From CAZGDB01 sp964524705 (GTDB lineage Bacteria; Pseudomonadota; Gammaproteobacteria; Berkiellales; Berkiellaceae), in assembly GCA_964524705.1 (NCBI GenBank), contig CAZGDB010000001.1:1-64000 (forward strand): a DNA stretch of 64,000 nucleotides, read 5' to 3'. Every line of letters begins with the position of its first letter. Positions within the stretch are counted from its first letter, which is position 1. The position numbers and the translations under genes are program-made. Under the pieces are notes generated by a model. It saw only the letters and a list, made by a program, of their open reading frames with translations, had not been told where the DNA came from and did no database searches. Shown piece by piece: positions 1 to 7,359 of the stretch.

Positions 1-74
1 GCGGGTGTAGTTCAATGGTAGAACTTCAGCTTCCCAAGCTGATAGCGTGGGTTCGATTCCCATCACCCGCTCCA
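1..74 (+). tRNA. tRNA-Gly (anticodon CCC)
   Basis: A full cloverleaf can be folded. The 7-bp acceptor stem pairs positions 1-7 with 64-70, the 5-bp anticodon stem encloses the loop TTCCCAA, and the T arm has a TTCGATT loop. The anticodon reads CCC (codon GGG). The discriminator is T and the CCA end is encoded at 72-74. It begins exactly at the window edge, so its promoter is not visible. Confidence 0.95.
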
Positions 75-144
75 TGCATTTCCCTCTTGTCACCCTTGTA
101 GAGCTCAGGCACACTGACAGCATCATTGCACACAAGGAACTGGC

Positions 145-1437
145 ATGCGTAAATTCTTCATTATTTTAATCACACTGTTATTATTGGGCCTGGCAGGTAT
201 TTATACCTTCATTACCCGTTATGTAGATCCGATGGCATTATTAAAAACACATTTGCCAGCACCTTGGATTCTAGATAACCAAGAGATCAACCCTGCACTC
301 AGTGTACGTTTCATCCCCAACTTAGCTATACGTCTTAGCAACCTCACCTTGAAAAATCAAACGGCACCAGAAGCAAAGTTCACCATCGGTGATTTTAGAT
401 TAGGCCTACAATGGATGCCGCTGTTATCTGGAAAAATTGTTATTGATACGGTCACCTTAGCAGACACACAAATTGTATTAACAAAAGCTTTAAAAACCAC
501 TAAAACATCCGTGAATACAGCCCCTGGATCAAACCCTACTGCCGCATCTTCTGGACAACGTTTTACAGTCGAAGTACAGCATGTGAATCTTAAAAATATC
601 ACTATCGAATATCCCTTACAAAATGGTCAAAAAGCTGGACTCTATAACTTAGAAGGAAAATACCTACCGGGCATAGACCGTCATCCTTTTGATTGTAAAG
701 CTGACTTTAAAATGAATGACCAAAGTGGAACCTTTCAAGCCCTTGGTGCTTTTGAGTCTCAAAAACAAATCATAAATTTTGAATCTTTAAAAGGTGATTT
801 CTTAGGCGGCAAGTTACAAGCTACTGGAACACTGGCTCTGGGGGATACCCCTACACCAAAGTTACAAGGCACGTGGCTTGGCTTTGAAGTCTCAAAAATG
901 GTTGCTCTGGGTGGTTCTAAACTACCCGCCTCTGGTCAAGGCAGCTTTAGTTTCAATGTTGTAGGCACAGAAGCCAAGGGTCAATTGACGATTACACAAG
1001 GAAAATTCTCAGAGTTCCCCATTCGTTATATTTTAGAAACAGCGGATGCTTTACTCAAAAAACAGCCTCCACCTTCACTGAGCAATGATAATGAATTAGT
1101 CTTTTCAAAACTGGCTACTCATTTACAGTATCGTGGAGACACCCTTACTTTATCTGCCATTCAAATAGAAGCAGCACCCTTTTTCGCAGATGGTCAAGCA
1201 CAAATCACAACTCATCCACCTTACCCTATTATGGGAGACTTTAAAGCCTACAAAGCCCATGCAGATGGCTCTGCAGGCACTCCAGTGAGTATTGGACTCA
1301 GTGGCACCGCAGAACATCCAAAATGGACCCCCAAACTAGCGGCTATTGTAGAAGATAAGATCAAGGAAAAGGTAAAAGAAAAAATTGGAGATCAGCTTCA
1401 AAAAGGGCTGGGTAAAGGTTTAGAAAAATTATTCTAA
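145..1437 (+). CDS. AsmA-family inner-membrane/periplasmic protein
   Basis: 430 aa. An N-terminal hydrophobic segment (about residues 4-23) anchors a large, mostly beta-rich soluble region that would lie in the periplasm. The early layout, with membrane anchor and then repeated short segments on ligands and fields of the type 'LSNLTLKN' and 'GDFRLGLQW', matches AsmA-like proteins, a family linked to outer-membrane biogenesis and lipid transport. The C-terminus ends in a Lys-rich amphipathic stretch (residues about 405-430). The ATG at 145 has an AAGGA ribosome site 6 bases upstream. It is shorter than E. coli AsmA (about 617 aa). The family assignment is by pattern only; lipid transport is known for the family and not shown here. 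Confidence 0.7.
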   Translation: MRKFFIILITLLLLGLAGIYTFITRYVDPMALLKTHLPAPWILDNQEINPALSVRFIPNLAIRLSNLTLKNQTAPEAKFTIGDFRLGLQWMPLLSGKIVIDTVTLADTQIVLTKALKTTKTSVNTAPGSNPTAASSGQRFTVEVQHVNLKNITIEYPLQNGQKAGLYNLEGKYLPGIDRHPFDCKADFKMNDQSGTFQALGAFESQKQIINFESLKGDFLGGKLQATGTLALGDTPTPKLQGTWLGFEVSKMVALGGSKLPASGQGSFSFNVVGTEAKGQLTITQGKFSEFPIRYILETADALLKKQPPPSLSNDNELVFSKLATHLQYRGDTLTLSAIQIEAAPFFADGQAQITTHPPYPIMGDFKAYKAHADGSAGTPVSIGLSGTAEHPKWTPKLAAIVEDKIKEKVKEKIGDQLQKGLGKGLEKLF

Positions 1438-1456
1438 AATTGATGCAATGCTAGCA

Positions 1457-1478
1457 ACAGGGGGCCTTAGCCCCCTGT
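1457..1478 (+). terminator. Stable hairpin after the AsmA-like gene
   Basis: Eight-base arms ACAGGGGG and CCCCCTGT enclose a 6-base loop, 20 bases after the stop codon. There is no run of T after the stem, so it is a weak intrinsic terminator at best or an mRNA 3' end stabiliser. Confidence 0.5.
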
Positions 1479-1545
1479 ATGCTTGACAACTGCTCCAAAA
1501 ACCTGCAAAAGACGTTCTCCACTCTTCTAATTCTGAACTAACGGC

Positions 1546-2619
1546 ATGTTATGTAACCCAACTGTCACAAATGCTTTTACCAACTGTTTACTCAAATGGT
1601 ATGACCAACAAGGACGTAAAACACTACCTTGGAAAAGTGCAGATCCGTATCGCGTCTGGGTCTCTGAAATCATGTTACAACAAACCCAAGTGGTCACTGT
1701 GATCCCTTACTTTCAACGTTTTATGGCAAGATTTCCAACAGTAGCTGACTTAGCTAATAGTGCACTTGAAGACGTTCTTTTACACTGGCAGGGTTTAGGG
1801 TATTACGCACGCGGTAGGAATCTTCATAAAGCTGCTCAGCTTTTACACACCACCTATGGTACAGATTTTCCACGCACAGTAGAAGCATGGGAGGCCTTAC
1901 CAGGCATTGGCAGATCTACAGCAGGTGCGATCGTTGCCCAATCCTTTAATACCTTCGCGGTTATTTTAGATGCAAATGTACAACGTGTTTTATTACGGTT
2001 TTATGCTCCTACACACATCACACTCACTGAACTATGGCAAATCGCAACAGCACATACCCCACAGCAACGCACTGCAGATTACACACAAGCCATGATGGAT
2101 CTAGGAGCAACCATTTGTACTACCCGTAACCCTAAATGTACACAATGCCCCGTACAGACCGGATGTCGTGCGTATGCCAGTGGTATGCTAGAACAAGTCC
2201 CTACTAAAATTGCAAAAACCAAAATAAAACAAAAACTTCGTACGGGTTATTTTTTAGTTTTTCATCATAAAAACAAATTATTTTTAGAACAACGCCCACC
2301 CAGTGGTATTTGGGGCGGACTCTTTGCCTTACCGTGGTTTGAAAGTATGACCGAATTAGAAAGCTTTTTGTCTAACTCTAAAATAAAAATGCAATCCCTA
2401 CATCCGCTATGGGAAATGAACCATACGTTTACACATTTTAAGTTAACTTTAAAATTTATTGAGGTCATTGTGTCTCCTCATGCCCCCTTGCCTGTTTTAC
2501 CAGGGCAATGGTATAAAGAAACCCAACTACAAGGTGTTGGGTTACCCACCCCCATCCAAAAATTTTTACACAGGTATTATCATCATTATGCAAAGAACGG
2601 TATTTTGTCAGAAGCTTAA
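1546..2619 (+). CDS. mutY: A/G-specific adenine glycosylase MutY
   Basis: 357 aa, the normal MutY size. It removes adenine mispaired with 8-oxoguanine in base-excision repair. Visible signatures are the VWVSEIMLQQTQV motif with catalytic Glu41, the helix-hairpin-helix LPGIGRSTAGA (residues 118-128), catalytic Asp142 in LDANVQR, and the four-cysteine iron-sulfur cluster Cys191-x6-Cys198-x2-Cys201-x5-Cys207. Residues about 235-270 begin the Nudix-like C-terminal domain that reads 8-oxoG. The ribosome site is weak. The gene runs into yggX with a 32-base overlap, the same mutY-yggX pairing seen in many gammaproteobacteria. Confidence 0.95.
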   Translation: MLCNPTVTNAFTNCLLKWYDQQGRKTLPWKSADPYRVWVSEIMLQQTQVVTVIPYFQRFMARFPTVADLANSALEDVLLHWQGLGYYARGRNLHKAAQLLHTTYGTDFPRTVEAWEALPGIGRSTAGAIVAQSFNTFAVILDANVQRVLLRFYAPTHITLTELWQIATAHTPQQRTADYTQAMMDLGATICTTRNPKCTQCPVQTGCRAYASGMLEQVPTKIAKTKIKQKLRTGYFLVFHHKNKLFLEQRPPSGIWGGLFALPWFESMTELESFLSNSKIKMQSLHPLWEMNHTFTHFKLTLKFIEVIVSPHAPLPVLPGQWYKETQLQGVGLPTPIQKFLHRYYHHYAKNGILSEA

Positions 2620-2830
2620 AAAAGAGTTGCCTGGCTTAGAGAAGCCTCCTATCCCTGGACCATTAGGGGAAAAAATTTATGAAAATATTAGTCAAGAAGC
2701 TTGGACGCTCTGGTTAGGCCAACAAATTATTTTAATTAATGAAAATCGTTTGCGCTTAGTAGATCCTAAAGCACGTGAATTTTTGACCACCGCTCTAGAG
2801 GCTTTTTTATTTGAAACCCCAAAAGAATAG
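2588..2830 (+). CDS. yggX: Fe(2+)-trafficking protein YggX
   Basis: 80 aa from the ATG at 2588. The start is chosen because family members begin with M-x-RT-x-FC, here MQRTVFC; a longer in-frame opening upstream lies inside mutY and does not resemble the family. Cys7, the PGPLGEKIYENIS segment and the SQEAWTLWL segment are family hallmarks. YggX protects iron-sulfur clusters and reduces oxidative damage, which fits its coupling to mutY. The 32-base overlap with mutY suggests co-translation. Confidence 0.92.
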   Translation: MQRTVFCQKLKKELPGLEKPPIPGPLGEKIYENISQEAWTLWLGQQIILINENRLRLVDPKAREFLTTALEAFLFETPKE

Positions 2831-2904
2831 TCTATGCAAGCACATTAACTTGATTTTGGGTCTTGACGGAACAAAACGAATATCGTTTAATAGCGGCTTG
2901 TCCA

Positions 2905-2980
<76 letters not shown>

Positions 2981-2995
2981 TTTTAATCCCCAAAG

Positions 2996-3289
2996 TTATC
3001 CACAACCAAAATCTAGTTTTTTACCCTACTTATTTTTTGTATCCTAAAGTTCTACACACAACCCTGTTTTATTCCTAAAAATCATTTTTTTTAAAAAAAA
3101 ATAATTTCAAAAATATTGCAATCTGTTAACTTATTGAATTATATGGATTTTCGTTTTTTTTTAAAAGGTTGATTAACTTGGGTAAAATCTGGTATAGCCC
3201 CCGTGAATAAACTTATACACAAAGTTATCCACAGTTTATACCCCACATTTAGGCGAGTTGTGCAAAAGTTATACACAAAGTTATCCACA
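2996..3289. other. DnaA-box cluster with AT-rich zone and IHF-type site: candidate oriC
   Basis: Between tRNA-Phe and priA there are three perfect TTATCCACA boxes (2996-3004, 3225-3233, 3281-3289) and two TTATACACA boxes (3213-3221, 3269-3277). A one-mismatch box, TTCTACACA, lies at 3050-3058. All face the same way. The boxes at 3213/3225 and 3269/3281 form two near-identical 12-base-phased pairs exactly 56 bases apart. Between the outer boxes lies a very AT-rich stretch (about 3060-3180) with long A and T runs, and positions 3162-3174 match the IHF consensus YAANNNNTTGATW exactly. This is the architecture of a bacterial chromosomal origin: duplex-unwinding element, IHF bend and DnaA array. 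A DnaA-titration locus is the main alternative. No dnaA, dnaN or mnmG is visible in the window. Confidence 0.6.
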
Positions 3290-3350
3290 AGCCAGATTGC
3301 TAAACCGCCCAATACCCCTCAAAATAACACTATGTCTCATAGGAGCCCGT

Positions 3351-5321
3351 GTGGAACAGTTTTATCTCATAGCCATCTACCGTCGTCCCTTTCCTTTAGA
3401 CTATCGTTATGAAGGCGACCTACCACTATTGCCTGGTACTCGCGTACGAGTGCCTTTAGGGACTAAAGAATACACAGGGATAGTGGTCCAAGCGTTAACA
3501 CAACCAAACGTGCCTCCTGAAAAATTAAAGGCCATCACGGCGGTATTAGATGATACGCCCATTTTTCCAGCTAAGTTACTCACCTTGTGCTCTAAGGTAG
3601 CTAACTATTATCATTGTGGCTTAGGAGAATTGTTATTCAGTGTGTTACCGCCTGCTTTTAAAAAGGGAGATCCTTTAGAAACTAAACTTCCAGAATTACC
3701 CACACTTGCCGAACAAAACACCACACTCATTTTAAGTCCTGAACAACAAATAGCTGCACAGACCATTAGTCAGCAAGCAAATCATTTTAAAGTTTTTGTG
3801 TTAGCTGGCCAAACAGGTAGCGGTAAAACTGAAGTGTATATTGAGGCACTTCGACCACTATTAGCCAAAGGAGGATACGGCCTTATTTTATTACCAGAGA
3901 TTGCGCTGACACCACAAACTTTAGCGCGCATTCAATCCCAATTACCTTATCCTATATTAAGCTATCATTCTGGGTTAACAGAAAAGAAAAAAAAGCAGGC
4001 ATGGTTACAAATCGCATCTGGCACCGTACGCGTTATTATAGGAACACGGTCAGCTGTTTTTTTACCATTTCCAAAATTAGATCTGATTATCATGGATGAA
4101 GAACATGATACCGCTTATAAACAACAAGATGGGATCCGTTACTGGGCACGGCATGTTGCGTTATTTCGGGGGCAATTAGAACAGTGCCCTGTCGTGCTCA
4201 CTTCTGCCACCCCCACTTTAGAATCACTCCATCAAGTACAACTTGGTCATTACACCGCACTGTCTTTACCTCAACGTGCAGGACTTGCAGCAGCACCGAC
4301 CATACAAGTTGTAGATCTGCGGCATCAAAAACTAGAATGTGGGCTTTCTCCTATTTTACTCAATCAAATGCGCGTACATTTAGCTGCAGGTAATCAAGTT
4401 TTACTGTTTAGAAATCAGCGCGGTTATGCACCTATTTGGATGTGTTATGAATGTGGCTGGATGGCTGACTGTAACAGTTGTGATAGTTATATGGTGCAAC
4501 ATAAAGGCACCACAAGGTTATACTGCCATCATTGTGGAAAAAGCAAAGCTGCACCCACCCAATGTCCTAAATGCAAGCATACGGGTTGCCAACCCGTTGG
4601 TTATGGCACACAAAAATTAGAAGAATACTTAACAGAATTATTTCCAGATATTCCCTTAGTACGTATAGATCGCGACTCCACCAGTGGCAAAGGTAGTCTT
4701 GAAACCAAATTGGAGTCCATCAAAAACCAGGAAGCACAACTCATTATTGGGACTCAAATGATGAGTAAAGGACACGATTTTGCGCATCTCACCTTAGTGG
4801 GTATTTTAGATATTGATGGTGGATTATTTAGTGCAGATTTTAGAGCACTGGAACGTGTAGGACAGCTCATCACACAAGTCAGTGGCCGTGCAGGCAGAAG
4901 AGAACAACAAGGGCAAGTTATTTTACAAAGCTGCCATCCAGATCATCCCTTACTTCAAATTTTGCTCACACAAGGCTATAGTGCTTTTGCTGCTGCATTA
5001 CTAGAACAACGTCAGGCAGCACAACTTCCGCCTTTTGCCTATCAAGCTATCCTCAGATGTGAAGGTAGAAAATATGCGGTCATGTATGAACGCTTAGTTG
5101 CAATTAAAGAATGCCTCAAAATCCCTGGCGTTTATATTTATGGTCCGCTAGAGCCTACCCTTTCTAAAATGCAGGGTCGGTTTAGGTTAAATCTCTTATT
5201 ACATAGTGAGCAACGTGCACTACTGAAGCAGGCCGTTACACAATTAAAATATCTTTTGACCCATAAACACAAAGCCAGCGACTGGCGCTGGCTTTGTGAA
5301 TTAGATCCGTTAGAAGCCTAA
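3351..5321 (+). CDS. priA: Primosomal helicase PriA
   Basis: 656 aa from a GTG at 3351 with AGGAG 5 bases upstream. A longer frame opening at 3258 would run back through the DnaA boxes and adds unrelated residues. PriA reloads the replicative helicase at stalled forks. Visible: Walker A GQTGSGKT (residues 153-160), DEEH (249-252), TSAT motif III, and eight zinc-binding cysteines (365, 368, 374, 377, 392, 395, 405, 408) in the usual CxxC pairs, followed by the helicase C lobe with GRAGRRE. It is somewhat shorter than E. coli PriA (732 aa), mostly at the N-terminus. It converges on the helicase gene at 5324 with a 2-base gap. Confidence 0.95.
   Translation: MEQFYLIAIYRRPFPLDYRYEGDLPLLPGTRVRVPLGTKEYTGIVVQALTQPNVPPEKLKAITAVLDDTPIFPAKLLTLCSKVANYYHCGLGELLFSVLPPAFKKGDPLETKLPELPTLAEQNTTLILSPEQQIAAQTISQQANHFKVFVLAGQTGSGKTEVYIEALRPLLAKGGYGLILLPEIALTPQTLARIQSQLPYPILSYHSGLTEKKKKQAWLQIASGTVRVIIGTRSAVFLPFPKLDLIIMDEEHDTAYKQQDGIRYWARHVALFRGQLEQCPVVLTSATPTLESLHQVQLGHYTALSLPQRAGLAAAPTIQVVDLRHQKLECGLSPILLNQMRVHLAAGNQVLLFRNQRGYAPIWMCYECGWMADCNSCDSYMVQHKGTTRLYCHHCGKSKAAPTQCPKCKHTGCQPVGYGTQKLEEYLTELFPDIPLVRIDRDSTSGKGSLETKLESIKNQEAQLIIGTQMMSKGHDFAHLTLVGILDIDGGLFSADFRALERVGQLITQVSGRAGRREQQGQVILQSCHPDHPLLQILLTQGYSAFAAALLEQRQAAQLPPFAYQAILRCEGRKYAVMYERLVAIKECLKIPGVYIYGPLEPTLSKMQGRFRLNLLLHSEQRALLKQAVTQLKYLLTHKHKASDWRWLCELDPLEA
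5268..5298 (-). terminator. 13-bp perfect hairpin in the 3' end of priA, probably the rhlE-type terminator
   Basis: Arms CACAAAGCCAGCG (5268-5280) and its exact complement (5286-5298) flank a 5-base loop. On the minus strand it starts 25 bases after the helicase stop codon and is followed by TTTA, so it best serves as terminator of the minus-strand gene while lying inside the priA coding sequence. Confidence 0.55.
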
Positions 5322-5323
5322 GC

Positions 5324-7174
5324 TTAATCTTGCTTAGCGGTAAATTCACCACCTTCTGCACGATCACGCTTTGGTTTATAGAAAATCTTAGGGCTTGCAC
5401 CAGGTGCTGCACGTCGGCTTTCCATTGGAGCAGCAAATGGTAAATCGCGATCGCGACCACCAAAGGAACGACCTTCAGATCTGCCCCCTCTGTCTCCACC
5501 AAAAGAACGACCTTGGCCACCCTCACGACGATCACCGAATGCAGAACGACCTTCGCGACGATCTCCAAAGGAAGGACGACCACCATTGCCTTCACGACGG
5601 TCCCCAAATCCAGGACGACCTTCGCGACGATCTCCAAAAGCAGGACGGCCACCATTACCTTCACGACGATCACCGAATGCAGGACGACCACCATTGCCTT
5701 CACGACGGTCACCGAATCCAGGACGACCTTCACGACGATCTCCAAAAGCAGGACGGCCACCATTACCTTCACGGCGATCACCGAATGCAGGACGACCACC
5801 ATTGCCTTCACGACGGTCACCGAATCCAGGACGACCTTCACGACGATCACCAAAGGATGCACGAGCAGCGCCACCTTCACGACGGTCCCCAAATCCAGGA
5901 CGACCTTCGCGACGGTCACCAAAGGACGGACGACCGCGACCTTCGCCAGCTCCATCACGTGGCTTGTAATTTGCAAATGGTCCATCAGACTGACCACCAC
6001 GATTGCGGTCACCAAAAGAACGACGACGATTATTAGAACGATATCCTTCATCCCCACCTTCATAACGACGGCCTTTCCCCGCTTTATCAGGGTTTAAGCA
6101 ACGTTCAATAGCGTCCCATTTACGACGATCATCAGGAGAGACTAACGAAACCGCTTCACCAGCAACCCCAGCACGACCGGTACGACCGATACGATGGATA
6201 TATTCTTGTGGGCAATTTGGTAAATCATAGTTAATAACATGGCGTACATCTGGCACGTCTAAACCACGTGCAGCCACATCTGTTGCGACCAAAATACGGA
6301 ATTCGTTTTGTCGAAATCCACGGATCACACGTTCACGTCTACGTTGTTGTAAATCACCATGAATAGGCTCTGCATGTTGACCACGATCCTGTAAATATTC
6401 AGAAATCTGATCTGCACTACGTTTGGTTTTTACAAACACAATAATAGCACCTTCACGTTTCTGTAATTCGGTCATTAAACACTCAAACTTATCCCCTGAA
6501 GAACAAGGAACATGAGATTGGGTAATAGCTGTTGCAACTGCAGTCGTAGACCCAATAGTAATACGGACTGGTTCATTCAACTGTTGTTGTGCAATACGTT
6601 CAATATTAGGTGGCAAGGTTGCAGAAAACATCAAGGTTTGACGTTCAGCAGGCAAATGCTTATAGATTTCTCTCAGCTGATCTTCAAAACCCATGTCCAA
6701 CATACGATCCATTTCATCTAGAACCAAAAAGCTAGTGCCCTTTAATTGTAAAGAACGACGACCTAAATGGTCACAGATACGTCCTGGTGTACCAATAATA
6801 ATGCGAGGATGTCTGCGCAGTTGATACATCTGCTTCATCATAGGGTCTCCCCCGATAAGCAATGCAGCTTCTAAGCCAGGGATTTTCCCAGCAAGCGCAT
6901 TCAATTGTGTTTTTACCTGTATCGCCAGCTCACGTGTCGGCAACAGAATCAGTGCATTAGTATGCTTTGCTTCTTCTTGGGACAAGGCGGTAATTAAAGG
7001 TGCTAAATAAGCAATAGTTTTACCAGACCCAGTTTGTGCAGACGCAATAACGTCTTTCCCTAATAGTGCAGGCGGAATAGATTCTGCCTGAATAGGTGTA
7101 GGTGCGGTAATTTCCATACGTGTTAATGCTTCTACTATAAAAGTAGGTAGGCCAAAACTTTCAAAGTTTGTCAT
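5324..7174 (-). CDS. DEAD-box RNA helicase, RhlE type, with glycine/arginine repeat tail
   Basis: 616 aa. The helicase core holds the Q motif (PTPIQAESIP), motif I AQTGSGKT (46-53), motif II DEMD (153-156, Met in place of the usual Ala), SAT (184-186) and the C lobe with HRIGRTGRAG. It should unwind RNA in ribosome assembly or decay, in the cytoplasm. After about residue 400 the tail is built of twelve FGDRREG units joined by short R/G/N/P linkers (about 415-553), then RSFGG-type sequence. This is an RNA-binding, likely disordered tail. A 5' region of about 180 bases separates it from the next gene and could hold a regulated leader, as in other cold-responsive helicases, though none was identified. 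Confidence 0.92.
   Translation of the reverse strand: MTNFESFGLPTFIVEALTRMEITAPTPIQAESIPPALLGKDVIASAQTGSGKTIAYLAPLITALSQEEAKHTNALILLPTRELAIQVKTQLNALAGKIPGLEAALLIGGDPMMKQMYQLRRHPRIIIGTPGRICDHLGRRSLQLKGTSFLVLDEMDRMLDMGFEDQLREIYKHLPAERQTLMFSATLPPNIERIAQQQLNEPVRITIGSTTAVATAITQSHVPCSSGDKFECLMTELQKREGAIIVFVKTKRSADQISEYLQDRGQHAEPIHGDLQQRRRERVIRGFRQNEFRILVATDVAARGLDVPDVRHVINYDLPNCPQEYIHRIGRTGRAGVAGEAVSLVSPDDRRKWDAIERCLNPDKAGKGRRYEGGDEGYRSNNRRRSFGDRNRGGQSDGPFANYKPRDGAGEGRGRPSFGDRREGRPGFGDRREGGAARASFGDRREGRPGFGDRREGNGGRPAFGDRREGNGGRPAFGDRREGRPGFGDRREGNGGRPAFGDRREGNGGRPAFGDRREGRPGFGDRREGNGGRPSFGDRREGRSAFGDRREGGQGRSFGGDRGGRSEGRSFGGRDRDLPFAAPMESRRAAPGASPKIFYKPKRDRAEGGEFTAKQD
5519..5926 (-). repeat. Tandem coding repeat encoding FGDRREG units
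   Basis: Twelve copies of a unit encoding FGDRREG with linkers of 3 or 6 residues. Neighbouring copies are nearly identical in DNA, including a higher-order block of three units (RPGF, NGGRPAF, NGGRPAF) that occurs twice. Such sequence is prone to slippage, so copy number probably varies between strains. It creates long artificial open frames on the plus strand. Confidence 0.9.
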
Positions 7175-7359
7175 GCGATTTATAATCCGATTTTATATAT
7201 ATAGGGAGCCCTGATCTGTAGTTGTCGTACGGTGGGCTGCGTTTAGTACAATCAGCATCATACCTGGGTTCAACACCAAAAGTAAAGGGGCTTACAAACT
7301 GAAACCCATTAATAGAGTTTGATAGTTGACTTCCATGTCAACACAAAAAGTTGTCTAAC

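Noticed and set aside
5395..6097. Three long plus-strand open frames (127-213 codons) across the helicase repeat region
   Set aside because: They are the antisense of the FGDRREG repeats; the repeat keeps all frames open. Their translated sequences are simple repeats of Ser/Pro/Arg, Thr or His/Asp.
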